Of a stretch of DNA of 64,000 nucleotides, positions 37,066-49,500 are shown in pieces; position 1 is the first letter of the stretch, and each line of letters begins with the position of its first letter. The position numbers and the translations under genes are program-made. The notes under the pieces are model-generated. The model worked only from the letters and a program-made list of their open reading frames with translations, searched no databases and was not told where the DNA came from. Source of the DNA: Marsupella aquatica (Eukaryota > Marchantiophyta). The stretch covers positions 26,660,001 through 26,724,000 of the forward strand of contig OZ316891.1 of NCBI GenBank assembly GCA_973895155.1. The letters run 5' to 3'.

Positions 37066-37089
37066 ATGATATTTGCTTTTGTTAGCATA

Positions 37090-37450
37090 CGACATCAAGT
37101 GAGGGCAAGATGTTGAGGTGAGGGCAAGATTCCGAGTGAGGGCTGGATGTTGAGGTGAATGCAACATTTTGAGGTGAGGGCAAGATGTTAAGGCAAGCCG
37201 GGGCAAGATGTCGAGGAGAGACAAAGATATCAAGGAGAGGGTAAGATGTTGAGGAGAGGTAAAGATGTCAAGGCGAGGGCCAGATGTCGTAGAGAGACAA
37301 AGATGTTGAGGCAAGGGCAAGATGTCAAGTTGAGACAAAGATATTGAGGAGACGGTAAAATGTTGAAGGAGATGCGACGATGTTGAGGCGAGGGCAAGAT
37401 GCCGAGGAGATGCAAAGATGTCGGGGGGAGGGAAAGAGGTCAAGCGAGGT
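37090..37450. repeat. Minisatellite of the Helitron-associated family
   Basis: About 18 units of GAGGTGAGGGCAAGATGTT-like sequence, the same core and strand as at 33110-33380. A further short, more diverged block lies at 37740-37880. No CTRR terminus is attached. Confidence 0.75.
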
Positions 37451-38247
37451 CAAAGCAAGGCAAAAGACAAATAGTTACGGAGAAAGGCAATGTTTAGAAA
37501 TTAATTAAAGTAAATAAAGCAAAAAGACAGTTACAAAATGCAAAGGGGGAGAAACCCATTATACCAAAAGGGAGTTAGATGAGATTGTATCCAAAGCTAG
37601 TAATGGAGTTTTGCAGATCAAGGGTCAACAAAAAACTTCTTTTCCGTCCAATGGTTGAGGTTGAATCCGGCCCAATCTTGCGATTGTAAGCAAATGATGC
37701 CCATAAATGGATGGGGTCCCTTATTGTGTGATAGCCCGATGCCCAGAAGAATTTGAGGCGAGGCAAGGATGTAGAGGCAAAGGAAAGATGTCAAGGCAAG
37801 GCAACAATGTCGAAGCGAGTGAAAATGTCAAGGCAAAAGCAAGACAAAGATGTTGAGGCAAGTAGACAATGTTGGGGAGGAAAACACTTTTTGCTTTAAT
37901 GTTCAATTTTCCAAGTTTTTGATAAATAAATATTTTTATGCACAAAAAACTATAAATTTTCCATCATGGAAAAGCTTTTGGCTGGCAAAAATATTATCCT
38001 CTCTATCCTTCTATTGCTTTGTAGTTTTTCCATGTACTCAACTTTATTTTACTTTTTTCCCTTTATCTTAGGAAACCAACACTCCCCCCTCTCACTCCTT
38101 GTGGCTTTTCCTCTTTTTATGGAGTATTCATGATACCCTGGGAGAGTTACATAAGCATACTCTATGCAAAATCCAAAAAGTTTGACATGCCCCAAAAGTT
38201 TTTGGTTGGGATGTGTATGAAGTGTATAGTTACACCCATTCCCCTTG

Positions 38248-38909
38248 GTACTCATATGCTCACTGAGAGAGCAAACGGGATCATGGGCAAGATTCTCAAC
38301 AAGACGGTGTCAGCTCACAAGACAGATTGGGATTTGAAATTGCTGGCTGCCACTTACGCCTACAACCTGGCTCACAAGACCACCACTGGCCACAGCCCCT
38401 ATTTCCTTGTGTTTGGTCAACATTCTCTGGTGCCGGTGGAATTTGAGGTGCCCACCATTCAAATCCTGACACGGGAAAGGGAAGGGCAAGAAAGTAGTGT
38501 AGCTACACAAATCCAACAGTTGGAGCAACTTACGGAGGTGAGAGAGGAGGCTCTGGCGCACACGGAGCAACAGCAAGGCAAACGGAAGTTGCACTACGAT
38601 TCTCGGCTCCGTCGTGTGTCCATTGAGGAGGGGGATTTGGTGCTCCTCTATGATAGCCGCTTCATGCATTTCCCGGGGAAGCTACATACACGTTGGATGG
38701 GGCCCTACATTGTCAACACAGTCTACTCCAATGGATCAGTTCAGCTCAAGACATTGGAGGGGCAACTACTCAACACACGGATCAATCAAGAACGCCAAAA
38801 GAAGTACTACACGGAGGAGGAGTATGGTGCTCGCGGGGGCGCTTCGCAATTAAGAGGGGAGCTATGTGATAGGGCCCCAAACCCGGTAGTAACCGGGGTA
38901 GTAACTTAG
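38248..38909 (+). pseudogene. Ty3/gypsy integrase C-terminal part, 5' truncated
   Basis: The frame carries the end of the integrase core (ERANGIMGKIL, TDWDLKLLAATYAYN, TTTGHSPYFLVFGQ, PVEFEVPT) and the C-terminal domain (GDLVLLYDSRFMHFPGKLHTRWMGPY, VQLKTLEG, INQERQKKYY). That combination is typical of plant Ty3/gypsy polyproteins. Everything upstream (gag, protease, reverse transcriptase, most of the integrase core) is missing. A polypurine tract AAGAGGGGAG (38852-38861) and an LTR start follow at once, as expected for the 3' end of such an element. Confidence 0.85.
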
Positions 38910-40110
38910 TGATGACTTATAATTGCGTGTATGAGTAGAAAGCAAGAAGGTGTAGCAAAAGTGTTTAGTTTTCAAAATTTTTAATTTTTGTTAGTTCTAA
39001 AAAATTGATGCGACAACCGGAGGCCGGAGTAGAGAGGGGTGTCGGGCGGTGATGGATGACAAGGGAACCATTGAGGGGGTAAAAGGAGGCCACAAGGCAG
39101 CCCAAGGACTTGGAGCCAAGGTGTGGGCATCTTGGAGGGGTGGGGGCTGGTCGGAGGCTCCACGTAGGGCGCAAAACGGGAAGAATGACCAAAATATAGA
39201 AAACATTGAAACTTAAAACAAACGTTTCTGCGCTAGTATTATTCTAAACATGGTCATGTTTGGATTCATTTTGAAACCCTCAATGAGCCCCATACGAAAC
39301 TGAGGTTCTCTAGTTGAGTTTAGGTCTATATCAAATAGTGACATCTCGAGGGACCTCAATGCCCGTAAAACGACAAACTAGACAATCTTGGAGTAGTGAT
39401 GGTGGGAGGGCCCTTAGAAGGAAGGGGTTCCCACACTTGTGTTCCTCTTCACCCTTTGTGTGGTCCTCACATGTTTTTTTTGGCTCTCTTTCCCTTGGCC
39501 ACCGTAGAAGGGCCACCGTAGAAGGAGCCTCACACTTTCTTCCTTCCTTTTTTTCTCTATTCTCACTTGTGGGGTTTCCATCCATACCTAAACCCTAAAC
39601 CCTTTCCCTCTTGTGCTTGCTTTCAACGTGTGTACGGACCCTGGTTGTACGAACATCAGATTTTTGACCATCTCAAAATCAGGAGTCTATGGGCTTGTTG
39701 GAAAGAGCTTGCCGAGCTAAATCCAACAATGTGTCACACGGCCAAAACGGAGCTAAGACGGGGGAGATACAACAGATCACATTTTTTTGAGAATACGGGA
39801 GTTTTGAGGCCGTACGGATGTCCGTACGGCAGGAGGTAGCAGCACATATGGGGAAACCGTGATCCGTGTTTTTCAAAGCCAGGGCCCCCTGGTGTTGTAC
39901 GGGCGAAACAGAGGGAGACGGTGCCCTGTGAAAAGTTAAACGATCATATCTTGGCCGTTTGACCTCCGTTTTGTGCACCGTTTACTGAGCCGTGATCATG
40001 AAGAGGAGGGCTCCTCAGATATGTTTTCAGAAGTGAATTCTGAGAAAATTTAGTTTCGACAATTATAGGGGCCCCCTCCTTTTACAACGAACCGGTGGTG
40101 GCGATCAGGA
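38865..40110 (+). mobile_element. 3' LTR of the truncated Ty3/gypsy element
   Basis: The LTR starts TGTGATAGGGCCCC directly after the polypurine tract. Its first 160 bp (ACCCGGTAGTAAC, TTAGTGATGACTTATAATTGC, GATGCGACAACCGGAG) match the segment beginning at 43617. A second match, GGGCTTGTTGGAAAGAGCT at about 39688, recurs near 46287. The right border is only estimated, after the CCCCCTCCTTTTACAACG stretch. Confidence 0.6.
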
Positions 40111-42457
40111 GGATTGAGGCTGGTAGGCAAGGTAGATAGATAGGATAGGAGGTGGTGGACTCAAGTGAGTCCTTGTTTAGCGGAGTGGTATCCACTCCAA
40201 TGGAGAGCGATGACAAATGTCTAACACTAAAGACTTGTCGATGCAATGGACAGTCACCCTATTTAATTGAAAATTAACCACTTTTCCCCTCTATGGCCAA
40301 TTTAAATCATTATCTAAGTAGACCAGCAATGCGTTCGATTTGGGGGAAGATGAGTAGTACAGATGGGCCGTCTTACAATGGGTGGCCCTTGAGTTTCCAG
40401 CTCTCAACTGAACGGGTGGCATTGCAGCATTGCCTGAGAGGTTAATGCTGAGACTTTTATGCCTCAACCTCTTCCTTAGGCAGGCCTGATGACATATGTA
40501 GTGGATAACCAAGGGCAAGGGTCTGAAATTTTCCAGCCATTGAGGTCTCCAACAACACAAAGTTCACACTTCGCAAAGTCAGTGGCAGATTTTGTGCAGA
40601 ATTGAAATCCACTTTTCCCCCACAATTGAGAGTACTACTGGCTGTAAAAGGCAGGACTCTTGACATACAAGAGGGCCCTTAGAGTATCCCTCCCTTGTGG
40701 GTCCCTTCACGGCCTCATATATGTGGGACCCTGAAACCAGGAGTGAAGTAAGTGATCTTCTATATTTGCTTTAGAGGGCCCCAATTATTTACCCCAACCC
40801 CCCAATGCGCTTCAACCTTCCCATGTGTGGTTCTTAAAGGTCTCAATTGTTTGTCTACTCCTTTCTATGTGACTGGTCAAATTTGTTCTAAAAGGACCGG
40901 GCCCCACACTCTTAGTTTCGGAAGAATTGCATCAAGATTTCGTCAACCACAATGCAGGGTCATCTAACGTGGGGAAAATTTGGACTCAATCGGGCCTGAA
41001 ATGGTGATGTCTGGGTCGACCTGGCCGCCCTTCTCACAACCGATGTATCCACTATCAGGATCTCAAACTTCTTGCCTTCACTTCCAGCGGTGGAGTAGGC
41101 ATTCCCCTCACAACGAATCAATCAGTTCCCTCATATCCAGGCTCTCATCATGCAATGCAAGATTGGTCCTATAATCCGGACCCAAGATCCTCTACCAAAA
41201 GGGTAGAGCCTCCTCACTCTACTGCTTAAACAGCCTAATGCACTCGGGAGCTCAAAACCTACTAAGTTCGGCTTTGAGAGGTATGAGAGGCCGGATCGAC
41301 TCTCCTTCCTTATATCCGGATTCTGCTGTGGTCGTGCCTGTGTTTGACTTATGGTTTTAAAAACTTGGGCAATGGACAGCTGTTGTTGAGTAGAGTCTCG
41401 GTATAAGCTTTATATCTCATTCCAGGCTTATAGTAAAAAGTTCTGGGTCGATCCTCCTTTTCTAATATCAATCCGGGTTGACCTCAGATCAGCTTGAAAG
41501 TCTCATAACACTTCAAAGTAGTCTTCAGGTCCCTCTTCAGCCTCATTTGAGATCTTAAACGTAAAAATTCTAAAATTTATGGTTAGTTAACCCTTCTTTT
41601 ATAAACATCCTTATCTCACAATTCCATGGTATGCCTTTTTCTGTAAATTAAACACATATGAGGTGGACCCACATACAGAGTTCTCTATCTAAGTGCACAC
41701 TCCATATACACATGCAAACACCCTGGCTGGAAAATGAAAGGCAACTCATTCTTTCCCATTTGCCAAGTTTACACTTTTCTAAAGTGCAAGCCCAGCCTTG
41801 ATAAGTGTACATTAACACTTATTTGTGAGCACACAAGTCCATCAGCTTACACTTACTTAGAAGTGCATGGCATTTTTCCTTAGTGTAAAGTTCACACTTA
41901 CGGGGTAGGGGACGTTAAGGGCAGGGTTAAGGGCAGGGATGTAAAATTTAGGGTACAAGTCACAAGAATATTTGCTCACTGAACAAGGAGCCCATTCCAC
42001 GTACATATAGGCACTTCAACTCTTACAGATGAATGCACAATCCCAAATGTTTGCACTTATCACAGAGTGCCAAGCTGTGTTAAATTGCCACTGTCCAAGC
42101 AGCTATGGGAGGACCAAATAGTCACTTTTCATCCATTTTTCTTGTTAAGAACATTATTGGCTAATTATGGTGACCTGGATCCACCAGGTTTCAAAAATGG
42201 GCAGTGGCAATTCAAGTACGTGCACACTGGGTGCTTCTTCCCCTGAGTGTGCACTTGTCACTACCGTGTACTGGCATATGTGCAGCATATACAAATCAAT
42301 GCATTTCATAGTTAAGTGCAGGCTGGCCATGTAGTCCCCATAATCTTACAATAAACTCCTTAGTTTGTACATGCACCAAAACATTCAGTTTGCATAAGTG
42401 CAAGCCCTGGGCCCCCACTCTTAGGTAAAACGGGTTGGACATGAGAACGATTCAAGG
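40111..42457. other. Gene-free stretch left of the CACTA element
   Basis: No gene supported. 40470-40560 (AGGCCTGATG, CAAGGGCAAGG, TTTC(C/T)(A/C)GCC) is a dispersed repeat also present near 17855-17930. The last three bases, AGG at 42455-42457, are the target-site duplication of the CACTA element. Confidence 0.5.
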
Positions 42458-42486
42458 CACTAGTAGAAACCGGGGCAATTTAGACC
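42458..42486 (+). repeat. CACTA left terminal inverted repeat
   Basis: 29 bp beginning CACTAGTAGAAACCGGGG; positions 19-20 (CA) are the only differences from the right end (GT in matching orientation). Confidence 0.95.
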
Positions 42487-42679
42487 AAACCTTATAGGAC
42501 TAAGGCCACTAAGTCCTTTTTTGCAACTTCAAATGACTCAAAACCATTGCACCGGTTCACATGAACACTACAAAAGACTGTGAGTGCTTTTTGGTTTAGG
42601 ATAAGACTATCAAAAGTTTCCACGTACCCTAGTTTGTGAAAGGGTGAACACTCTCACACATGATGGTTGTGGGGTTTAG

Positions 42680-43060
42680 TTGTCAACTTTAATTTGATAA
42701 TGGCCATATGGGGGGACTTTACGTCCCGCTATATTGAACAAGTACAAACTCAGTAAATGTCTAAATGCCCTAATGTCTCATAAACTCCATAGTGGGTTTA
42801 GGGGGGGTTTACGTCTCAAGGGTGGGCCGGTTATATGTGAAGGGTGTGGGGGGTCACCACTAAAGGGGGTTTAGGGGGGTTTATATGTCAAGGGTGAGTC
42901 GGTTTGGATACAACTTGGGGGTGGGGGTCAATAAAGGGGATTTATATCTCAAGGGTGTGCCGGTTATATGTCAAGGGTGTGGGGGGTCACTAAATGGGGT
43001 TTAGGGGGGTTTATATGTCAAGCGTGGGGGGGTTACATCTTCACGGGGTGAGGGGCTTAT
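42680..43060. repeat. G-rich degenerate repeats in the left arm of the CACTA element
   Basis: Several copies of GGTTTA(G)GGGGGGTTTA-(T/C)(A/G)TGTCAAGGGTG-type sequence, with period about 60 bp. The position just inside the left end fits subterminal repeats, but the motif differs from that of the right arm, so its role is uncertain. Confidence 0.6.
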
Positions 43061-43616
43061 GCTTCACATTTAGAGTCGTTGTGGTCAACTTCACACCCCA
43101 ACGGTAAGGGCCTTCTTACCCTAATCAAGTTTAAGGGCGTGGGTTAACGCTTAACTTGTGGGCACGGGAGAATCTCATTGATTACTTGGTGGCCTAAGCA
43201 AGGGGGTGGGGTCCTGGGTCGGGCATTTGGGGTTTTCCAAAGGGTGCTGGGCTTCACCAACATCCCATTCTATTCAAGTTTGCCAAGCCAAGAACCGGTG
43301 TGCACGCATACCCAAGATTTTTGGGCTAGCATGATCCCGCTTTATTGAAGTTTTCCAAGCCAAGAAAAATCAGTAACATATCCAAGATGGCCATGCAGTA
43401 ACACTTTGTAGTGGTGTCTCACTTTGGGTGACACTCAACGGCTAGCTCACTCAAACGGTAAGGCTCCCCTTAATGACTTAAGTCCCCTAATTTGGTAAAG
43501 AGGCACTAAACTTCACTTTGGGAGTGACTTTGGAGTGTTCGGGCCATCATCATTGGACTTAGAACGTGAGGGGTCCAAAGTTCGGGGTTTTACGTAGGGT
43601 TTTCCTTTTTCATGTT

Positions 43617-46560
43617 TGTGATAGGGCCTCAAACCCGGTAGTAACTTAGTGATGACTTATAATTGCATATATAAGTAGAAAGACAAGTAGGTGTAGTAAA
43701 AGTGTTTAGATTTTCAAATGTTCAAATTTTTTTTATTTTTGTTAGTTCTAATAAATGGATGCGACAACCGGAGCCCGCGAGCCGTGGGGCGCGAGATGGA
43801 GGGCCGCCCCGCGAGTAGGCCCAGCCCCGAAAAGGTCTGCTGGGGCGTAAGCGAGGGGCATCCGGGGAGGAGGAGCCCGCGAGCCGTGGGGCGCGAGACA
43901 GAGGGCCGCCCCGCGAGTAGGCGGAGCCCCGAAAGGGTCTGCCGGGGCGTAAGCGAGGTGGCAGCCGCATGGAAATTGACTCTGGGTAACACGGGGAGGA
44001 TCGGGAATTCCCTACCCTTTGTTTTGTTTTTCTTTGTTTTTGTTTTTCTTTGTTTTTCTTTGCTTCCTTCTCTGCGCGCGCAACTCCTTTCTTGGCCGAA
44101 GCACTCTGCCCTCATTTCCGAAAGCAATTTCCCCAAAGTCGGAAGCTCTCTACCAGCTCTTACACTTATTTTCAAAGCTCTTTCTCATGGTCAATTGTTG
44201 GGGCTTGTGGGCATGATTCTTCCGGGCATTAGCGGCAGCACGGAGTGGCTTCTGAGGGAATTGAGGGTAATTGATTGATCGGGATACGGGGGCCGTTTCG
44301 GGCCAGGGGATTGACATTGCTACGGGTGACGGGATTTGGTGATTGAGGATTTGATTTCGAGATGCATGAATGCTAGATCAACCGGAGTTTAGTGTGGCAC
44401 GCATTCGGAGATACAAGGCTGCTTACCGTGACTACGTGGAGACTTTGATTGCAAGGGAGAGAGAAGAGAGAGAAGCTACGATGAGCACGGGATTGGCAGC
44501 AGGTTCCACACCGGTGGGTAGGAGGATTTTTCGTCGAATTTATCCCAAGACCTCCGCCAAGGTGATGGAGGATTGTCGGAATATTTTCCAAGCCACCGGG
44601 GTTACAGAATTCATGAAGGTGGAGATTACCATCCCTCCGGAGAAGAGCTGGGACATTGAGGCCGGGATGGAGTTACGAACGGAGGGAATCTACTTTGAAT
44701 GTCTCAAACGTGTAGTGCCCCATGTGGAGTTGGCTAGGCTGCTGTTTTTGGAGAATTAGAAATTCTATTCACACCTCGGCACATTAGGGGAGAACTCACG
44801 TTGAAGATGGTGGCCACTTGGGTGATTAATCCCACCTCCACCACTGCCATCCCTCTTTCCGCTGTCAAGGATGTTGAGTATAAGGGATTCATGGCCAAGG
44901 TTCATCAACGGGTCCTTGGCAACGTGCAATCCGGGGTGGTGAATGAAGAGCATTTCGTGGTAGCTATGGACATCAAAAACCACCCAGCCCATGTGTACGG
45001 ATGGTGGTACTACGGGTTGAAGAAGCTGTTGGCCGCTGATCCCGGGAGTGTGAAACCAGGTGGGGCTGTACATTTGATGGGATCATTTGTATTGGCCAGG
45101 GCAGAAGGGTTGATTGGTTCCCCGGGACAGGAAGACACGGGATCATCTCTCACCACGGAGATCCGGAGTATTGCCACTACCGTTTTAGGGAAGCTCACGG
45201 AGGAATCATCGTCGGCTGGTGGGGATGACGATAGAGGAGAAGAAAACCAGGATGAGGACTACACGTTGGAGTGGCTTGAATCACTCGTGGGAGATCCGAA
45301 AAAGCCCCTGGTCTACAACATTCCGGATGTTTACCTGGCAGAGCTACGGGATTTTAGAGAGGGAGTCCATGAGGGACTCAAGCTAGTCCACGCATTGAGA
45401 GATTCTCTCAAGCACGCCACAGCCAGAGTAGAGACGTTAGAGCAGAGTACCCTGTCTCTGAAGGAGGTGATCAAGGCCAAGGAGGGGACCATTCATGAGA
45501 AGGATAAGCTTCTCCAAGCAGCTCACGTAGAGATCTCCAACTTGAAGGGAGCCTTGTCCACCAAGGCCAAGGAAGCAGAAGAGGTGGGAGCGTTGAGACA
45601 AGCATTGGCCAAAGAGAAGCAGAATTCTGGAGAAGTGGTGGAGTGGAGAAACCAGGTGGGAGCACTACGGAGTCAGGTGGCCGCCTTTGAGACACGAGCA
45701 AAGAGGAGTGAGGCCTTGAGTCTGGGGAAACGTAAGAGCCCCAGCACACCTAGCTCCACACTTTCCCCGGATTTGATCTCCCAGGCTATTGAGATGGTGG
45801 TGAAGGAGGTTAGTGGGAAGTATGGGCCCTTGTTGGATGGAGCCAAGAAGAGTCAGGAGAAGAGCAAGGGCTTGGAGAAGAAGCTCCGGGAGGTACGGAA
45901 ATTGTTACGGGAGGCTCAGGTCAGTACGGGGATGCCACCCAGGTCTGTCACCCCCGGGACTCCCATGGCCACAGGGCAAGTTCTACCGTTGGAGTTGCGG
46001 TCCGGAGAAGAGGCTACCCTATGGAAGGACACCATTGGTGAGGGGTACATCAAGGCGTGGCAGGCCTTGGCCACTTTGAGGAAGCAAGGGAGCGGCAGCA
46101 CGAAGAGTACCCCGGTAAAGAAGAAGAAAAGTGAGGTGGCACTCACTCCCGTGAGTGATGAAGAGGAGGCCCACTCACGGGGCACAAGCCAGGGCACCGA
46201 GAGTGAAGAAGAGGAGGAGTAGATAGTCGTACGGATGTGGTTGTACGGCCTCTGGATTTCCAACTTTTTTGTGAGGGGTCACTCACGGGCTTGTTGGAAA
46301 GAGCTCGCGGAGCTGATTCCCACAAGGGGCGGCGCTCTTCAAACGGAGCCAGGATGAGCAAGTTATGGCCCAGCGAAATTGTGTTTTCGCGATACGGAAA
46401 CGACCATAACTCAGGCGCCCGATGTCCGTTGCGAGTGCGGCTGAGTGATTCGGGATCAGGAGGAGAAGGGCTATCCAAGGGTGAGCTCAAAAGTACAATT
46501 GATAGGGCACCTAGTTTCGGCCATTGTGGGGTGCCTTGCACTTTCGGGGTTCACGGAGTA
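43617..46560 (+). mobile_element. LTR-retroelement segment nested in the CACTA element
   Basis: It starts TGTGATAGGGCCTC and matches the first 160 bp of the LTR at 38865. GGGCTTGTTGGAAAGAGCT near 46287 matches the LTR interior near 39688. Between these two shared parts this copy carries the gag-like ORF at 44370-46222, which the copy at 38865 lacks. Flanking DNA on both sides belongs to the CACTA element, so the insertion is later than, or was carried within, that element. The right border is not defined. A GC-rich duplication (43770-43850 and 43875-43950) lies in the leader. Confidence 0.55.
44370..46222 (+). pseudogene. Gag-like coiled-coil protein of the nested retroelement, one frameshift
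   Basis: Two open parts, 44370-44759 and 44801-46222, make one protein of roughly 615 residues once a shift near 44750 is allowed for, because the second frame is open back to that point with sensible sequence (ILFTPRHIRGELTL). The N-terminal half has VYGWWYYGLKKLLAADPG and similar globular sequence. Then comes a coiled coil at about 45350-45730 (VETLEQSTLSLKEVIKAKE, heptad leucines). The C-terminus is Lys/Ser-rich and ends in EEEE. I recognise no named domain. Retroelement structural proteins often have this layout, and the surrounding LTR supports that reading. Confidence 0.5.
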
Positions 46561-49500
46561 TAGTTGGGGCGCCGTCGAAGGCACCGTTGGCCCCTTGTTT
46601 AGGGTTTAGGGTTTTAGCAGCATGTGTGTGCCGCATGCCTTTTTAGTTTAGGGATTTCTTAGTGCAGGGTTTTAGCGGCGCCGCTAGGGTAGCCGCCATC
46701 GTTGTGACCCCACGAGGGGTGCTTTGGTGTGGTTTTTCGGTATTTAGGGGGGGAGCCCCGAAGTTGTTTGGGGGGGAACTCAGCGTAGTACTTGGATGCT
46801 TTGGAGTAGCTTTTGTGAGTAGCGCACCGATTAGGAGAAGTTCAAGCCAGAGTAGTGAGGTGGAGAACGTAGCACTTGTCCCCGGGAGGCAGGAGTTGGG
46901 CAGACGGCAGGAGGCCGGGTTGCCCTTGCATGTGTTACGGGAAACACCAAGAGATATGGATTTGGCTTGAGGTTCCAATATTTTGTGTGTCACTTGTTAT
47001 TGCTTGTGTTGTTTGTTTTCCTCCCCTAGTGCGTGTGGTCGGTGTCGTTGTGGAAACATTTGCCCTTGTCACTAGTGTTCAAATCTTATTGTAAATGTTG
47101 GTATGCTTGCCCAAGAGAGGAGGGGGGTGGTGACAGCACTCACCCGGTGGGCATGAGTTGTAGATGGTAGGACCAGTCCCTTGGACTTGATCAAAAACGG
47201 AGAGACCAGTCGGTAGACTTGATCAAAAAGTACACTTCCGGGAGCGGAATCAAACATACTCATCCTTAGGTGTGGAAATCCTCAAAATAGCGTCCCTCCA
47301 CGACCCCGTAATATGATACCAACGGTTTAAGCAAGGAAAAGTACGGTTTGCACGTATTAATCGTTGGATAGGCAAGTGACAATGTTGCCCACTTTTGCGA
47401 TGATTGCAGACTTCCCTTCCCGCGCGTAATGTGATGGTAGGGCGAAGAGGGTTGTGCTGGTAGGGCGAAGAAGGTTGTGGCTGCGAAAGGGCAATGTGTA
47501 GCACAACGGCAACATTGTCAAGGGCAATCCTGAGTGCTTACGTTTTCAGTGAGTTGCAGTCCGGGAGGAGCTGTGATCTGGGGACTGAGGCGCTGAGGGT
47601 TTAGCTGAGGGGAGGAGTTGTGCGCCATTGCGGTTGCGGACCAAAGCTTGTGTGGTCGGACAGTGGTGGGAGTTTGGTGGGAGGAGAGCTAAGGTTCCAA
47701 GTTTGACTAATCCACAAGTGACCAACCTGCTGCTGCGGAAGGTGGACTTGCATGCTCCTGCGGAAGGTGGACTACGGAAGGAAATCGCTGAGGAAGGCGA
47801 TCCATGCGGAAGGCGATTGCTGCGGAAGGTGGACTGTAGTGGCTCCTTAAGCTCGCGGAGGCATTGCAAAGACAGTCTACTCACAGTGGAGTTGTGCTCG
47901 TTGCTCATGGATTGGAAGCCGATTGGGCTGCTCCATCTTCAAGCTGTACGCGCAACTTTCAGGTGACCTTCTTGAGCGCTGATTCATACACTCCATTGTT
48001 TGAGCTAGACTTTCCACTACCATTTCTTCTTCATAGCTACGATGACCACTGCATTGCCTTACTCTGTTCATTGTAGTAGCACAACATTGCATGTCCATCA
48101 CGGGTTTTTCTTTAAGGAATCGCGGAATGGCTGGATCTAAAGCTTTTAGTCTTGACTCAGAACGAGGTTAAACCACCTTTGCAACTCGTCGCTGGCCCTT
48201 AGACGCAGAATGCTCCGCTGTGATATTGCCTCCAACTTTTCTAGTGCCGTCTAGGCAATTAGACTGCTTTTGAGAAAACTGCCTTTCTTAAAAGTGAGCA
48301 ATACTAATAAACCCCAGTAGGCGCGGAGCTGGGCGGAGCTGCGGGTACTGAGGGAGTTGGGTGTGAGGGTTGGTTATGATGGCCGTGGACCTACCGTGGG
48401 CTATGGTGGAACACTCTATTGTCTATGATGATTCTGAATCTGCTTGAACCGCGAGTGGATGTGCTTTAAGGCAAACTCGTCAGAGAAATTAGAATGGGGG
48501 GACGGAGCTATGAGTGCTTAGGTTGTGGCATTTTTGAGATTGTCAAGAGTAATCTGTGATCTCATTTCTAAATGGTTTGAGTTTTTTCTGATGTGCACAG
48601 GAATCGGGCTGAGGAAAGCTTTTCGGAAGAAGATTTTTGCCAGGTCTACGCCTGTAATCCTTTGTCTATTGGTTGCTGTCATCTACATTTTTTTAGGGAC
48701 CGTCCACAGTTGCGGTGGGAGTGGATAGTGCTGGTCACTTGTTCAGTAGGTGCAAGGTGAGAGGGTGGAGAAGACCTGCGCTGCTCAGAATAGAAGTGGC
48801 GAGGTTGAGGGGAGCACCCGGGGGAGCAACTGCAAGCTTACCAACTTCAGAGTGGGGATTTTCTCGGGGATTTCTGCTAAACTGCTCTGGCTTTCTTCTC
48901 GGAGGTAAGCTACTCCGGACTGTCACTTAGCGAGTTGGTCGAGCTACTGGAAGTACTACCACTTTTACTATAACGCCAACCTCAGTGCTTTTTATAGAAT
49001 GCTTTGTTGTTCTTCTACTCGGCATGGCATCATCCTGATTGCCCGTCGCGCTGTGACCAGCAATGGAAAGCGTAGACTATCTCCCTTTGCTAGTCAAAAA
49101 GCTGCGAGGTCTGATTTATGTCTTGCTGGAGTTTTGTTCCTCTATGTGCTTTGTTGTGTTAGCTTTGTTTGTTGTGATCTGTCTTACCCTACTGGTTTTA
49201 CACTCTGCGATCCGACTTCATTCCCTACAAATAAATGGACATGACACTATCTTTGTTGGAGTTTTGGTGGTCTAGCTCTGTGCTTTGTTTGCTGTGATCG
49301 GTCTTACCCTGTTGAGTACTAGTTTTGCACCCTGTGATCCAACTTCATTGCCCCGGTGATTTTCTCTATCTCTATCCTCTACATTCAGCTTGCGGGTGGG
49401 TTTGTTATGATTTGATTGGGTGACTGATTGTTTTGGAGTTGTAGCCGTGGTCAAACGCACGTCTATTAAAAACAAGTTCATGTAGCTCAGGTTGCTGTTG

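Noticed and set aside
46598-46618. Telomere-like TTTAGGG run as a telomere or chromosome end
   Set aside because: Only two to three units, inside a transposon; an interstitial or chance run.
43612-47099. ATGTT before 43617 and again at 47095-47099 as a 5-bp target-site duplication of the nested retroelement
   Set aside because: The sequence before the second ATGTT does not end in CA, and a 5-mer match is expected by chance in this span.
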